Origin: Metabacillus litoralis | GTDB lineage: Bacteria > Bacillota > Bacilli > Bacillales > Bacillaceae | Reading direction: 5' to 3' | Length of the DNA stretch: 64,000 nt | Assembly: GCF_003667825.1 (NCBI RefSeq) | Contig: NZ_CP033043.1 | Location: forward strand, 1,427,001-1,491,000 | Program-made: the position numbers and the translations under genes | The notes under the pieces: model-generated | The model's database searches: none | The model's input: only the letters and a program-made list of their open reading frames with translations | Told to the model about the DNA's origin: nothing | Shown: positions 1-8,453 of the stretch, one piece after another | Layout: each line of letters opens with the position of its first letter | Numbering within the stretch: position 1 is the first letter of the stretch

Positions 1-700
1 CAGTAAGATGGTCCATGTACGAAGAGAGTCTATCAATCACATACTCTCTCACTTTTCCTTCATTTCCACTTGCTCCCGGTATCATGAGCAAGTATTCAAG
101 TTGGCGATAGAATACTTGTTCTTTTATATATTCAACACCTTTTCCTAACCAGCTTTCCTCTATTTGACTCCAGCTTTCTGCTAAGTCTAGTAGTTCATGT
201 TCGCTACAACGTAATTGTAGTTGGTAATGATTGTGACGTTCAATTAAGTGAACACGCTTCATGCCCACTGCGAGTAACAGCTCTTGTAGCATTTCGATGT
301 CACAGTTTTTCGTTATCATCACATGTGCCGCTCTTCTGCCATGCCCGTCACAGGAGCCCATCGTATAAAAACCAAGGCGGTTTAACTGGCGCACCAATCC
401 ACAAATATATAAGTCGAGTTCACTAACCTTTGGCACCTCTTGACCCGGACGAAACCACAAGCCTTCTCCTCTTCCCCGACCTGGAAATTGAAGAGCTTCG
501 ATCCAGCTTGCTTCACTGTCTATTTCCTCAAGAAGGATTAGCTTATCATCTTTTATTGTAAACGGGATATGCGCCTTCTCCAGACGCCCCCATAAAAATT
601 GCAGGTTTAATTCGGTTTCATTTTTACAATTAAATATGTTTCTTTCCTCTTCCGACAACATCCAGCCATGACGTTTCAATAATTGATTCCACGTTTTCAT
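1..700 (-). CDS. Metallopeptidase-like protein (M20/M28/M42 type), 3' end outside window
   Basis: Reading leftwards from an ATG at 700, preceded by AAAGGGAGATGA as ribosome site, an open frame runs off the left edge (233 codons visible). The first ~190 residues form a region I do not recognise; it contains the segment GSCDGHGRRAAHVMI. The last visible residues include IPGASGNEGKVREYV, which matches the way M20/M28/M42 zinc aminopeptidases usually begin. I infer an aminopeptidase-type catalytic domain, mostly outside the window, behind an N-terminal extension. The metal ligands are not visible, so the enzymatic call is inference from one motif. It looks like ordinary chromosome bordering the decayed element to its right. 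Confidence 0.6.
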   Translation of the reverse strand, partial: MKTWNQLLKRHGWMLSEEERNIFNCKNETELNLQFLWGRLEKAHIPFTIKDDKLILLEEIDSEASWIEALQFPGRGRGEGLWFRPGQEVPKVSELDLYICGLVRQLNRLGFYTMGSCDGHGRRAAHVMITKNCDIEMLQELLLAVGMKRVHLIERHNHYQLQLRCSEHELLDLAESWSQIEESWLGKGVEYIKEQVFYRQLEYLLMIPGASGNEGKVREYVIDRLSSYMDHLT

Positions 701-796
701 CGTATCATCTCCCTTTCATTTCCTAGCCTCATTATCGCAAATATGATGTGACAGCCTTGTCACACCCCTAATCTGAGAAAAGCTTGCTTCTGTTGA

Positions 797-837
797 TAAA
801 AACTGAGAAAAAGGCCATCATTTCTTATGATGGCTTT
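797..837 (-). terminator. Rho-independent terminator
   Basis: On the minus strand an 8-bp stem GCCATCAT/ATGATGGC with a 5-nt loop is followed by a T-rich tail. It overlaps the end of the broken small gene at 825-1103 and would end that transcript before the peptidase gene. Confidence 0.6.
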
Positions 838-1103
838 AACCCGCCACGTTCCTCACGCTCGCGACTCCAGACGTTGAAAACCTTTTGATAGACTGATAGA
901 CAAACTTCAAAATCATAATCGTACGCACGAATCACTGGGATTTGCAGTTGTATCGTTGAGCCTTAAAATACCGAAATCATAATTTTTGATGTGCTTGAGA
1001 TGTCACGACAACGGGCGCGCATTTCTTCTAAGTGGTTTGGAGCGATATCTTCGTAGAGTTCAACATAATTCTTCAGTTGATTAGTAAAATATTTTTCTTT
1101 CAT
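825..1103 (-). pseudogene. Small hypothetical gene interrupted by an in-frame TAA
   Basis: From an ATG at 1103 a frame encodes 46 residues (beginning MKEKYFTNQLKNYVELYED), meets TAA at 963-965, and continues in the same frame for another 45 sensible residues (IQLQIPVIRAYDYDFEV, then EREERGGLKPS) to a second TAA. No shift of frame is needed, so a single nonsense change would explain it. The product is not a family I recognise. It lies 20 bp downstream of the 74-residue gene on the same strand, so the two were probably one transcript. No strong ribosome site precedes 1103; AAAGGATG is about 17 bases upstream, so the true start is uncertain. A natural two-ORF arrangement is less likely but possible. 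Confidence 0.5.
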
Positions 1104-1124
1104 TTTGTATAAAGCTTCATCCTT

Positions 1125-1349
1125 TCACACGTACAATCCAATCATTAACAATGCATCCTCAAGCATATGTTCGAGAGTAGGAATCCACGTAATCTTTGTA
1201 ATCTTTGTATCCTTTTCATCATTTGTTGAGACTAGGACCCATGCAGGCCTCCCGTTCTCAGATAACTGAAGTGTGTGCGTAATTCCACAAATTCCTCCTT
1301 CATATGGATGCGCCTGACCAACTAGTAACTGCGCTGTAAAAGTGCCCAT
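1125..1349 (-). CDS. Hypothetical 74-residue protein
   Basis: A short intact frame begins MGTFTAQLLVGQ and contains the segments GGICGITHTLQLSENGRPAWVL and LEHMLEDALLMIGLYV in its two halves. A ribosome site (AAGGAGGGG) lies just upstream of the start at 1349. It has no signal peptide or membrane segment. It lies between two damaged genes on the same strand (1362-1635 upstream, 825-1103 downstream) with short gaps, as expected of one small operon of plasmid or phage origin. I do not recognise the family; function unknown. Confidence 0.55.
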   Translation of the reverse strand: MGTFTAQLLVGQAHPYEGGICGITHTLQLSENGRPAWVLVSTNDEKDTKITKITWIPTLEHMLEDALLMIGLYV

Positions 1350-1361
1350 TCGAACCCCTCC

Positions 1362-1635
1362 TTATTTTTGTAATTCAATCCCTTCAGAAGTTAATTGGTA
1401 TAGCTTTGATTGATCATCAATCATTTTATATTCAACCAACTTATTATTTCGCAATTTTGACAGATCTTTATATAATTGACGTTGTTCATTAACCACTTCC
1501 TTTGTTTCTAAAAAAAACTGATAAGAGAATTTATCTGGGTACAACATTATTAATAATTGTTTAATTGTTAGTGCTCTATATATATAGAATTTTAACAATG
1601 GTGATAATTTTATCCTTGAGATTGTTTAGATCCAT
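1362..1635 (-). pseudogene. Frameshifted small winged-helix protein
   Basis: A well-placed ATG at 1635 with a GGAGG site opens a frame (MDLNNLKDKIITIVKILYI) that ends at TAG within a run of alternating T and A (about 1575-1588). Shifting one base continues it as YRALTIKQLLIMLYPD, then RQLYKDLSKLRNNKLVEY and YQLTSEGIELQK. The joined protein of about 90 residues has the layout of a small winged-helix DNA-binding protein, similar in style to replication-relaxation/MobR-like regulators. The shift falls in a TATATATA tract, a classical slippage site, so mutation, phase variation or a sequencing error are all possible. It heads the small minus-strand operon that includes 1125-1349. Confidence 0.5.
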
Positions 1636-2462
1636 TTTTTGTTCCTCCAAAAAGGTATTTTATTTAAACTATAAAATGAGATATAAAATGGGGATTTCCC
1701 CTATCAAAACATACTGCATATATCACAATTAAGTTGCAGTTCTAGAGAGCAACTTCTAAGCATCGATATTTACTATTATATTACGGTATGTGGGTTGAAA
1801 AAGACTTGCTCAAAGTTGGACTTATGTGAGCGGTTGTTAATGTACTAGTCTATTTGATCTGTTAATGAACATTCACGAACTTATAGCTGGTAAATATTCG
1901 CATTAGATTCCTGACACTTTATGCCTACTTTCCTTATAAAGCAGTAGTTAAGCTGCTACCAGAAAAAATTCATAGGTAAGATTGTGCATCATGTCTTTCC
2001 CGCTTTTAAGAAATGTAGGTGCCAGTCTATTCAGCTTTAAAGATTAAACTCTAGCTTAATGAACTTTTCCAATATTTAATTTTGTAATCCCTAACAAACT
2101 TATCCCGCTCATAGATATCCTCTACCGTTAATAAAGATATACGTTTCATGCGCTGTTTTGTAGGTTTGGAGTATGGAGTACCACATGTGGACTCTCTAAT
2201 TTGATTTAATACTAGAAGTACCACATGTAGACTCTCTAATTTGATTTTATACATATATAGATCTAGTTACTGTTTTTGCCCTAAAGTATCGACTGTTCTT
2301 GAACCAACAAGTACTTTGGTATATATAACTAGGTAGATTGCATAGTTACTCAGTAACCGTAATTGTTCAATTAGTATAAGTGCTTAAAAGGGTTTTTCTG
2401 ATCATCTGGGAAAGAAATTGCTATTAATAAACGTTCCTCCAAGTTTTTCAAGATATAACCCT
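1636..2462. other. Intergenic region, no supportable gene
   Basis: About 830 AT-rich bases with stops in all frames. The only structure I find is the 40-bp tandem duplication at 2177-2252. A 67-codon minus-strand frame (2051-2254) crosses that duplication and lacks a ribosome site; it may be a gene fragment but cannot be supported. Confidence 0.5.
2177..2252. repeat. Tandem direct duplication, 36-bp unit at 40-bp period
   Basis: The segment beginning AGTACCACATGTGGACTCTC is present twice (2177-2212 and 2217-2252) with two differences (G/A in CATGTGG versus CATGTAG, and one A/T near the end). Recent local slippage or duplication. Confidence 0.85.
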
Positions 2463-3059
2463 TTACATATGGTTACGTGCTTCAATGTTTTCTTCCTTTT
2501 TAAAGAAAAAACCACGTTTCATACGGACTGGCACTGGTTCAGTGGACCACTTGTGTAGTGCTTCCTTTTCTAGTTCCGCTTCTATTTTTTTAATGGTTAT
2601 TAAATCTTTTATACTATTATGTCGCTCGTCCAAAATGCTAGGTAAACCATTCATAGGTGTTTCGAGCTTTTTTCTTAAGGTTTCAAATTCATCCCATAAA
2701 CTTTCCCTTAAAACATCTTGCACGATGTAAAGCAATTCCATTTTTAAACGATCGTAATCAGAATTATGCACTTCTACTTCATCAAGTGAGTTATCTACAC
2801 TGAAATATCGCAGGTTACAATGATTACTAATATCATCAAATATTTCATTAATACTTACTTTCTTATCCCTAAGCTCCTTGATATTGAATGCGACTTGTAA
2901 ATCCAACTCATCGAATACCTTTTCTCTAGTTGAAGGAGACCTGTTTACACAGTGAAGCTTCAACTGATGAAGTTGATTGAAGCAGTTTGCTACAGTATTG
3001 CTATGTTTACCAACCTTCTTGGAAAATTCACCAATTTTATGTTGATTCATATTTTCCAC
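2463..3059 (-). CDS. MerR-like helix-turn-helix protein with DUF3967-type tail
   Basis: A 198-residue protein with a good AGGAGGTGT ribosome site. Residues 5-75 read as a MerR-type winged helix (IGEFSKKVGKHSNTVANCFNQL, then VAFNIKELRDKKVSINEIFDDI). The C-terminus (IKKIEAELEKEALHKWSTEP, then VRMKRGFFFKKEEN) resembles the DUF3967 tail found in MerR-like proteins encoded on Bacillus plasmids and phages. The middle is charged and helical. The full-length family usually continues past the FFFKKEEN segment, so the copy here may be slightly shortened at its end. It probably regulates plasmid or phage functions; the gene stands alone, which fits a remnant of an integrated element. The fold is fairly clear, the role is inference. 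Confidence 0.65.
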   Translation of the reverse strand: MENMNQHKIGEFSKKVGKHSNTVANCFNQLHQLKLHCVNRSPSTREKVFDELDLQVAFNIKELRDKKVSINEIFDDISNHCNLRYFSVDNSLDEVEVHNSDYDRLKMELLYIVQDVLRESLWDEFETLRKKLETPMNGLPSILDERHNSIKDLITIKKIEAELEKEALHKWSTEPVPVRMKRGFFFKKEENIEARNHM

Positions 3060-3350
3060 ACCTCCTATCTATGTTTCGTGAGCACATGTGAAGTAATTTT
3101 TAAGGTTCTTCTGTGCTACAAAATGGTTATCGGCAGCACATTCATAAAATTCCCTCACAATTATTTCCAATTTAATTCTGATATCACTCCGCCATATTTG
3201 AGGATAAGAAAATTAAAAATCAATGGGATTATTAGATAACAAGAGAATTTCCTATAGGCGGTATAGGAATCCTATAGGAAAAACTTTCGAATATGGGCTT
3301 TATTCTTAAATTCGATTGGGATTATAATTTCTTCTATTAAGCGGAGAGGG

Positions 3351-3743
3351 ATGATATTACTGGAGAATGAACCGACGTATCAAGAATGGGGATTCAAGCT
3401 TATTCTACCAAGTCATGGCGAATTAAAAGGCAGAAAACGTTACTATCGAATATTTTATGGAGCTGTACACTGGCACACAGCTGATCCTGGCAACATCCAA
3501 AAGGCTTGTGTTCCATTTGTGCAGTATGGTAAAGAGGAAAACTTTGAAAGGGCAAGAAATAATGGAGACATTAGAGAAACCTATCCATGTCATACTCTGA
3601 ATCAAGATTTAGACAAAGTGATGGCAGCTATGAAGGAATTGAGGGAGAAAGCATATATTAGAAACCAAACAAAAAAAGAACACAGATCTATGAAGTATAG
3701 TTTGCATCCCCAATCATTGGTAATAGTTTTTGTTTTTATGTAA
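3351..3743 (+). CDS. Hypothetical protein, possibly extended at its C-terminus
   Basis: An ATG at 3351 follows GCGGAGAGGG. The first ~105 residues look like a real folded protein rich in aromatics (QEWGFKLILPSHGELKGRKR, YYRIFYGAVHWHTADPG, VPFVQYGKEENFERARNNGD, MAAMKELREKAYI). The last ~25 residues (YSLHPQSLVIVFVFM) are of different character and may be read-through of a lost stop. No family recognised. It is transcribed opposite to its neighbours and has no partner gene. Small proteins of this style are common on mobile elements of Bacillus; that is a resemblance only. Confidence 0.5.
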   Translation: MILLENEPTYQEWGFKLILPSHGELKGRKRYYRIFYGAVHWHTADPGNIQKACVPFVQYGKEENFERARNNGDIRETYPCHTLNQDLDKVMAAMKELREKAYIRNQTKKEHRSMKYSLHPQSLVIVFVFM

Positions 3744-4271
3744 CCTCTATATAACCTATGTGTATCCAACTTTGGTATCATGGGGACTGATCCAATGTGA
3801 ACAAGAGGTCCGCCCCCCACATTTCCCGGACGTATCCTCAACATGCAAAAAAAACTTCCATTTTTTAATTGAAATAATTAATCAAAGTTTGAAAATCATA
3901 CTTCCCCTGAACAAAATTTATTGATTGCAGTAATAAATGTTTTGTTTTACTTAGAAACCTAACTTATCATGGCCTTCGCCATTCTTTCGCTCGCGAGAAA
4001 TATCGAGAATTTTAGAAAAGGTTTTTCACGCCAAACTACTTGAAAACTAGTAGCAGATAACTTGAGCATGGGCGAGAACTATGTCAATCTGATTATCTTT
4101 GACCTAATACTGTTTAAATATCACTTCCCCCTCATCATGAGGGGATCCTTTCCAGTATGAATAATTAATATATTTCAAGTGTGGTAATAAACCATACATA
4201 TAATAGAGACCCCTCCCTATTAACCTATTAAATAACATTTCGCACTTTATTATTGTTAATTTTACTCTATT
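3744..4271. other. Intergenic region, nothing identified
   Basis: About 530 bases without a supportable gene. Short open frames overlap both strands near 3600-3920 but have no ribosome sites and no recognisable product. One small palindromic stretch (CCCCTCATCATGAGGGG, near 4130-4147) is visible; its role is unknown. Confidence 0.5.
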
Positions 4272-4583
4272 TTATTCCGCAATTGAATAAAGAGTATTAA
4301 ATTCGTCATCAATTACTCGGTACCTTTCCAAACTGTAATGAGTTTCCAATGCCTCAATGATAGTTCTCCACCAGTAGCCATCTACGGCATAGCACATGGT
4401 TTCGTATCGATCCGGTTCTGTACTTGCTAGGTGTTGTATCCTTATACCTGCTTTAAAACTAATTAACCCTGACTCTTTTAGATTTTTTCTTATTTCTTTA
4501 ATCTTCTCACAACCGTAATCAGACTCTAATTTTGATTTAATTAATTTGTAGTGCTCGACTTGTTGTCTTTTACTGATTTTCAA
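4272..4583 (-). CDS. Hypothetical 103-residue protein
   Basis: An intact frame starting MKISKRQQVEHYKLIKSKLE, mostly helical by composition, with the aromatic segment MCYAVDGYWWRTIIEAL in the centre. No strong ribosome site: the start is preceded by TTTAAGTTTATCCTATATTGAAA. It is divergent from the small gene at 4620 and shares a 36-bp gap with it, so the promoters probably overlap. No family recognised. The divergent pair is the kind of arrangement seen in phage or plasmid control regions, but nothing in the sequence proves that role. Confidence 0.45.
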   Translation of the reverse strand: MKISKRQQVEHYKLIKSKLESDYGCEKIKEIRKNLKESGLISFKAGIRIQHLASTEPDRYETMCYAVDGYWWRTIIEALETHYSLERYRVIDDEFNTLYSIAE

Positions 4584-4619
4584 TATAGGATAAACTTAAA
4601 ATAAAAGGTGTGTGTTTAA

Positions 4620-4802
4620 ATGAATCGAAAAGTAGAAGAAGAATTTGATGAAGCGTTCCCAGATGGTGTTTTCGCATTTCCCCCTAACCCAAAAGACCCA
4701 AAAGTGAAACTTAGAGCTTTAGGGGATTACTGTAAAGAAAGAGGAATTACGCCTAATAAGTTAACAGAAGATGAAATCGAGCAATTTTTAGTTGTTGACT
4801 AA
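4620..4802 (+). CDS. Small acidic hypothetical protein (60 residues)
   Basis: Begins MNRKVEEEFDEAFPDGVFAF and ends TEDEIEQFLVVD, with FPPNPKDPKVKLRALGDYC in the middle; compact and acidic. I recall similar small proteins from Bacillus mobile elements but cannot give a function. Translation would start at the ATG directly after AAAGGTGTGTGTTTAA. A second small reading frame with a strong AGGAGGTG site follows 30 bases later and appears broken, so the two were probably co-transcribed up to the terminator at 5009-5053. Confidence 0.5.
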   Translation: MNRKVEEEFDEAFPDGVFAFPPNPKDPKVKLRALGDYCKERGITPNKLTEDEIEQFLVVD

Positions 4803-4832
4803 TTTCCCCAGAATATTGTAGGAGGTGTTAAT

Positions 4833-5034
4833 GTGTTAGAAGAAGCCGGGAAAGTATTTGACGAAGACATAAGAGATGCAAAAGACGATCTCATTGAATA
4901 CCTTCATTACAGCATTAAGTGAAATACACCAGGTAAAATTTGATGAAATTTTTGTTGATACAGCAAGTGAAATTATGTACTTGATAAGATTATACCCAAT
5001 ACAAAAAGGTAACTCTCCCTTGCCCGCTAAGTAG
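4833..5034 (+). pseudogene. Broken small gene downstream of 4620-4802
   Basis: A strong AGGAGGTG site is followed by GTG at 4833 and 28 codons (VLEEAGKVFDEDIRDAKDDL) to a TGA. Continuing in the +1 frame gives a second plausible stretch (LSEIHQVKFDEIFVDTASEI, then MYLIRLYPIQKGN) that ends at TAG 5032-5034, just before a terminator. Together they would make a protein of about 65 residues. I infer a single-base frameshift between roughly 4885 and 4920. No family recognised; alternatively only the 28-residue peptide is real. Confidence 0.35.
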
Positions 5035-5053
5035 TGTAAGAGTTACCTTTTTT
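5009..5053 (+). terminator. Rho-independent terminator
   Basis: Stem GGTAACTCT/AGAGTTACC (5009-5017 and 5039-5047), loop of 21, followed by a run of T on the plus strand. It closes the small plus-strand operon 4620-5034. Confidence 0.75.
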
Positions 5054-5346
5054 CTGAGCCACCGCTTCTTTTACAGATAACTGGTGTTACCCAGCACCAA
5101 TTTCATTAATATTATCTAGTATTAAACGAAGGATTACAAGTTACCTTACCTATCATTGTTTTTTAATATCTGAAACTATAATATCCGTTTCAAGTTGTGG
5201 TTCAACATCGCTTAATCAAATTAATACGTAGTAAGGTTGTACTACGGAGCAAATGACTATATTTTTTACACTATGGTTGTTTAATAAGAAAAATCGGACA
5301 TTACTCATTGTAACTAAACTACTAAGCTTTAGCTTTAGCTTTAGCG

Positions 5347-6197
5347 TTAGTTTAAATCAAACCCAGAATGTTCTTCTAAATACTTTTCAAAACTTTTTCC
5401 GTCTTTATGTATAATAAATTTTTGTTTATATTTCTCCTTTATTACTTCTATGTCTTTGTTAAAACTTTCATCGTAACCTACAATATGAATTTTTATTTTC
5501 TCTTCACCTATATACAAAGAATTTTTCACTGAAAATTCTGGTACAAATGCTGCTGTGGGATAATTTGTTTTATTTAGCACATCTTTTAGATAACCAATAG
5601 AATTATCATGCAAGTAACTTATATGGTTATCTTTTTTTATAGTATTAATATAGGATGAAAGAAAATCAATTCCATCATTTAACTCTACAATTGTACGTTT
5701 CCATTCATTATGGATTTCTTTAGTTTCATCCATACTACTCTCCTCATCTTCTACTTCTTGCCCCAATATAAATTTCATAGGATTATAGACCATAGGTAAA
5801 CACAAAACAAAGTCTTGTCATATTCCCTTGGTATATATTCATTTGGAATTTCTATAGAGATGTGCCTTTTACTATGAGGTTTTGTAACGACTCTTCCTAA
5901 CATTAAATAGACATACTCATCACGATTCATATCTCTATCTGAAGGATAGGTGTTTTGATATGTACTTATTCCCCGTTTCAATAGTTCCTTATCACAATAC
6001 AAATGCTGTGTTTCTAAAATACTTAAGAGTTGATTAAAGTTTTCTTTACCGTTATAGTCATACTCTTTCTCTTTTCCACTAGAAATTTGGTGATAAAACG
6101 GCATGCTATTAAATAGCTTACATAATTCTATGTCTTTTTCAAATTGATTATAATTATGTCTATTATTTTTAACTTCATTAGAAATTGGCAAAACCAA
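5347..6197 (-). pseudogene. Hypothetical gene split by a frameshift
   Basis: Two overlapping minus-strand frames read as one protein of about 280 residues. The upstream part starts with TTG at 6197 behind GGGGAATTAG and encodes 140 residues (for example LLSILETQHLYCDKELLKRG and RHISIEIPNEYIPREYDKT) before losing frame at about 5790-5800, where it ends LFCVYLWSIIL. The other frame continues naturally as LPMVYNPMKFILGQEVEDEE and runs to 5347 (ending FEKYLEEHSGFDLN). One inserted or lost base would join them. I do not recognise the family; the C-terminal part has an alternating strand-helix character. A hexamer (GCTTTA) repeats three times right after the stop. It is isolated between AT-rich spacers. 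Confidence 0.5.
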
Positions 6198-6695
6198 ACT
6201 AATTCCCCGCTTTCAAGTTTTTAATTGACAGAAATACTTTTTTACTTAGGTCTAATACAACATTATTTAACAATTACAAAAAAGAAACTCATATTTCTTT
6301 TAAATAAATTCGACAAAAAACATAATTCTCCTTTTCTACTCTACGATTACTTACATTAACTATATACTTTTAAGACTGACTAATTTCTATATAATGCATG
6401 GAAAATTTGTTGCACAGTATTGTGTCCACTACGTATTTAAGGTTTTACTCTGGAATCTGGCCCTATTGCTGAAATACTGATAAAAAAATTATCTTCATTC
6501 TAATAAGAGCTTTCGACATCTCCCTACCCCCCGACAAATTTTTCATTCTTTAAATTAGATATTACTATAAATACATAAGATTTTTTCCGTAATTCATATC
6601 ATACTCATTTCCAGTATTTGGCCCAAATAATTTCTATTATTCTACCGATAACCAAGTATCTTTGATAAATACTTTTCAACCAGGAGGTGAACAGA
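6198..6695. other. AT-rich spacer, nothing identified
   Basis: About 490 bases, very AT-rich, with no open frame of note. It separates the frameshifted gene at 5347-6197 from the phage-type DUF771 gene and probably holds the promoter of the latter; I could not pick a convincing -35/-10 pair. Confidence 0.4.
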
Positions 6696-7078
6696 GTGGC
6701 AACTATCTATCAAGAAGGTCAAAGTAAAAATCATCTTTCCTACCATCAAAAGACATCGAGCTATGTTCAATCACTATCAGTTAATATAAACATCCCCGTA
6801 CCTGCAGACAGTGTAATTATTAATAAAATTGAATTACAGGAGTTGCAAAAACTTCAGTTATTAGGAGTCTATTGGTCAATGAAAGATCTTGAAAAACGAG
6901 TGAATAGAAAAAGTGAATGGATCAAGGAAAATATACTTTATCCAACACGTGGAAAATACTAGATGAGGAGAACGGTGGATTTGTATTTTATCCAAAAAGC
7001 AAAGGACAAACTTGGTCATTTCAAGCATCAAAAATGGCAAAGTTCCTAGATGAATACTTTGATCGGATCTTTGCTTAA
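6696..7078 (+). pseudogene. Frameshifted phage DUF771-type DNA-binding protein
   Basis: The start is most likely GTG at 6696, 8 bases after AGGAGGTG. The frame encodes VNINIPVPADSVIINKIELQ and MKDLEKRVNRKSEWIKENI, then LYPTRGKY and a stop at 6962. Shifting frame at CGTGGAAAATAC restores WKILDEENGGFVFYPKSKGQ and WSFQASKMAKFLDEYFD to TAA at 7076. The joined product (about 127 residues) matches the DUF771 family of phage and ICE proteins, which carry a winged-helix/excisionase-like fold. It sits directly upstream of an integrase on the same strand, which is where this family often occurs. One frameshift has presumably inactivated it. Confidence 0.75.
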
Positions 7079-7164
7079 AAACTACTAATATACGGTATTA
7101 CTAAGCACACCCTTTTTACGTACTCTGTTAAATACAAAACACATTAGAAAGGTGACATCATGGA

Positions 7165-8269
7165 ATGGCAAGTATAAAAAAACGGGGTAAAACCTATCAA
7201 TTTACTGTAAGTCATACGGTGAACGGAGAATCAAAGGTTATAAGAAAAGGTGGATTCAAAATCAAAAAGGAAGCACAAATTGCCGCTGCAGAAATTGAGG
7301 CAAATTTAGCAAAAGGGATTTTACCACATTTGAAGCAAGTGGCGTTTGATGAATATTTTGAAAAATGGATGAAACTCTATAAATCTAATTTAGCAAATAC
7401 CACTAAACTTCATTACGATTATACGTCAAGAGTGATAAAAGCATATTTCGGAGGTAAACCACTTCAGGAGATCAAACGTCATGACTATCAGCTTTTTTTA
7501 AATAAACTTTGGAGCTAAAAAGGCAAAAGAAACTGTTGAGAAAGTAAATATCCATATCCGATCATGCGTACAGGATGGGATCGAAGAGCAAATTATCCAA
7601 CATGATTTCACAAGGAAAGCCGTACTAACTTGGAGTACTCCTGCGAAGAAGCCAGAAGAGAAGCATTTAAATTATTTTGAAACCAAAAAATTACTAGAAG
7701 TGATTTATAGTTTGTTAGGTGAAGGGCTAGTTTATTATCTAATTCTATTAGGATTAGCTTCTGGAGCGAGGTTTGGCGAGTTAGTGGGATTGACACAAAA
7801 GGATTTCGACTTTAAAAACAACACAATTACCATTAACAAAACATGGGGTTATGCGAAAAGACATCCTCAAGGTTTCGGTCCGACGAAGAATGAAGCATCT
7901 AACCGTACGATCAAACTAGATAATAAGACAATGAATGCATTTAGAAACCTTTTCGAGACTGTACCACCCAATCTGTATGGATTAGTCTTTTATACCCAAG
8001 AGTCCAAGTACAGAGTTATTAGCAACACTAATGCCAATAACCTCTTACAAAAAACCTTACAGGAACTTGATATCGATCTAATCACTATGCACGGTATAAG
8101 ACATACTCATGCAAGTGTTCTATTATATAGGAAAGTTGACATTAACTACGTAAGTGAACGTCTGGGACATAGCAACATCGAAACAACTTATAAGCACTAT
8201 TCTCACGTGCTTAAGGAACTGCGGGAGGAAGAGGAGAAAAAGACGGTTGAAACTTTTGAGAATATGTAA
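7165..8269 (+). pseudogene. Tyrosine-family integrase, split by one frameshift
   Basis: Starts MASIKKRGKTYQFTVSHTV after GAAAGGTGACATC. Residues 1-60 are the arm-site-binding beta domain and 65-115 the SAM-like core-binding domain (FDEYFEKWMKLYKSNLANTT). At 7510-7518 the frame is lost (AACTTTGGAGCTAAA has one base too many); in the next frame the protein resumes as GAKKAKETVEKVNIHIRS. The catalytic domain is complete: first arginine in SGARFGELVGL, HGIRHTHASVLLY box, LGHSNIETTYKHYSHVL with the histidine and nucleophilic tyrosine. Such enzymes integrate phages and ICEs at tRNA genes or similar sites. With the shift no full-length enzyme would be made, so the element is probably immobile, unless the shift is a sequencing error. 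Confidence 0.85.
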
Positions 8270-8335
8270 TATTACTACAGTTACTTTTTTAATCAGGTAT
8301 TTCAAATAAGTTAGAGAATTGATTTACTTTCCTGA

Positions 8336-8382
8336 AAAACAAAAACAAAAGCCCAGCTATATTGAGCTTTTGTTTTTGTTTT
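8336..8382. terminator. Strong bidirectional terminator
   Basis: A perfect 17-bp stem (8336-8352 with 8366-8382; arms made of AAAACAAAAACAAAAGC and its complement) with a 13-nt loop. It lies between the convergent integrase (+) and the 817-residue gene (-). The A/T-rich arms supply U-runs in both directions. Confidence 0.75.
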
Positions 8383-8453
8383 ATAATACTAATTCAATCA
8401 ATGTAAGCTAATAAAGTATAATCTGACCTCGGCACTGTTACACTTTACATTCT

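Noticed and set aside
2051..2254. 67-codon minus-strand frame
   Set aside because: It runs across a recent 40-bp tandem duplication and has no ribosome site; at best a fragment.
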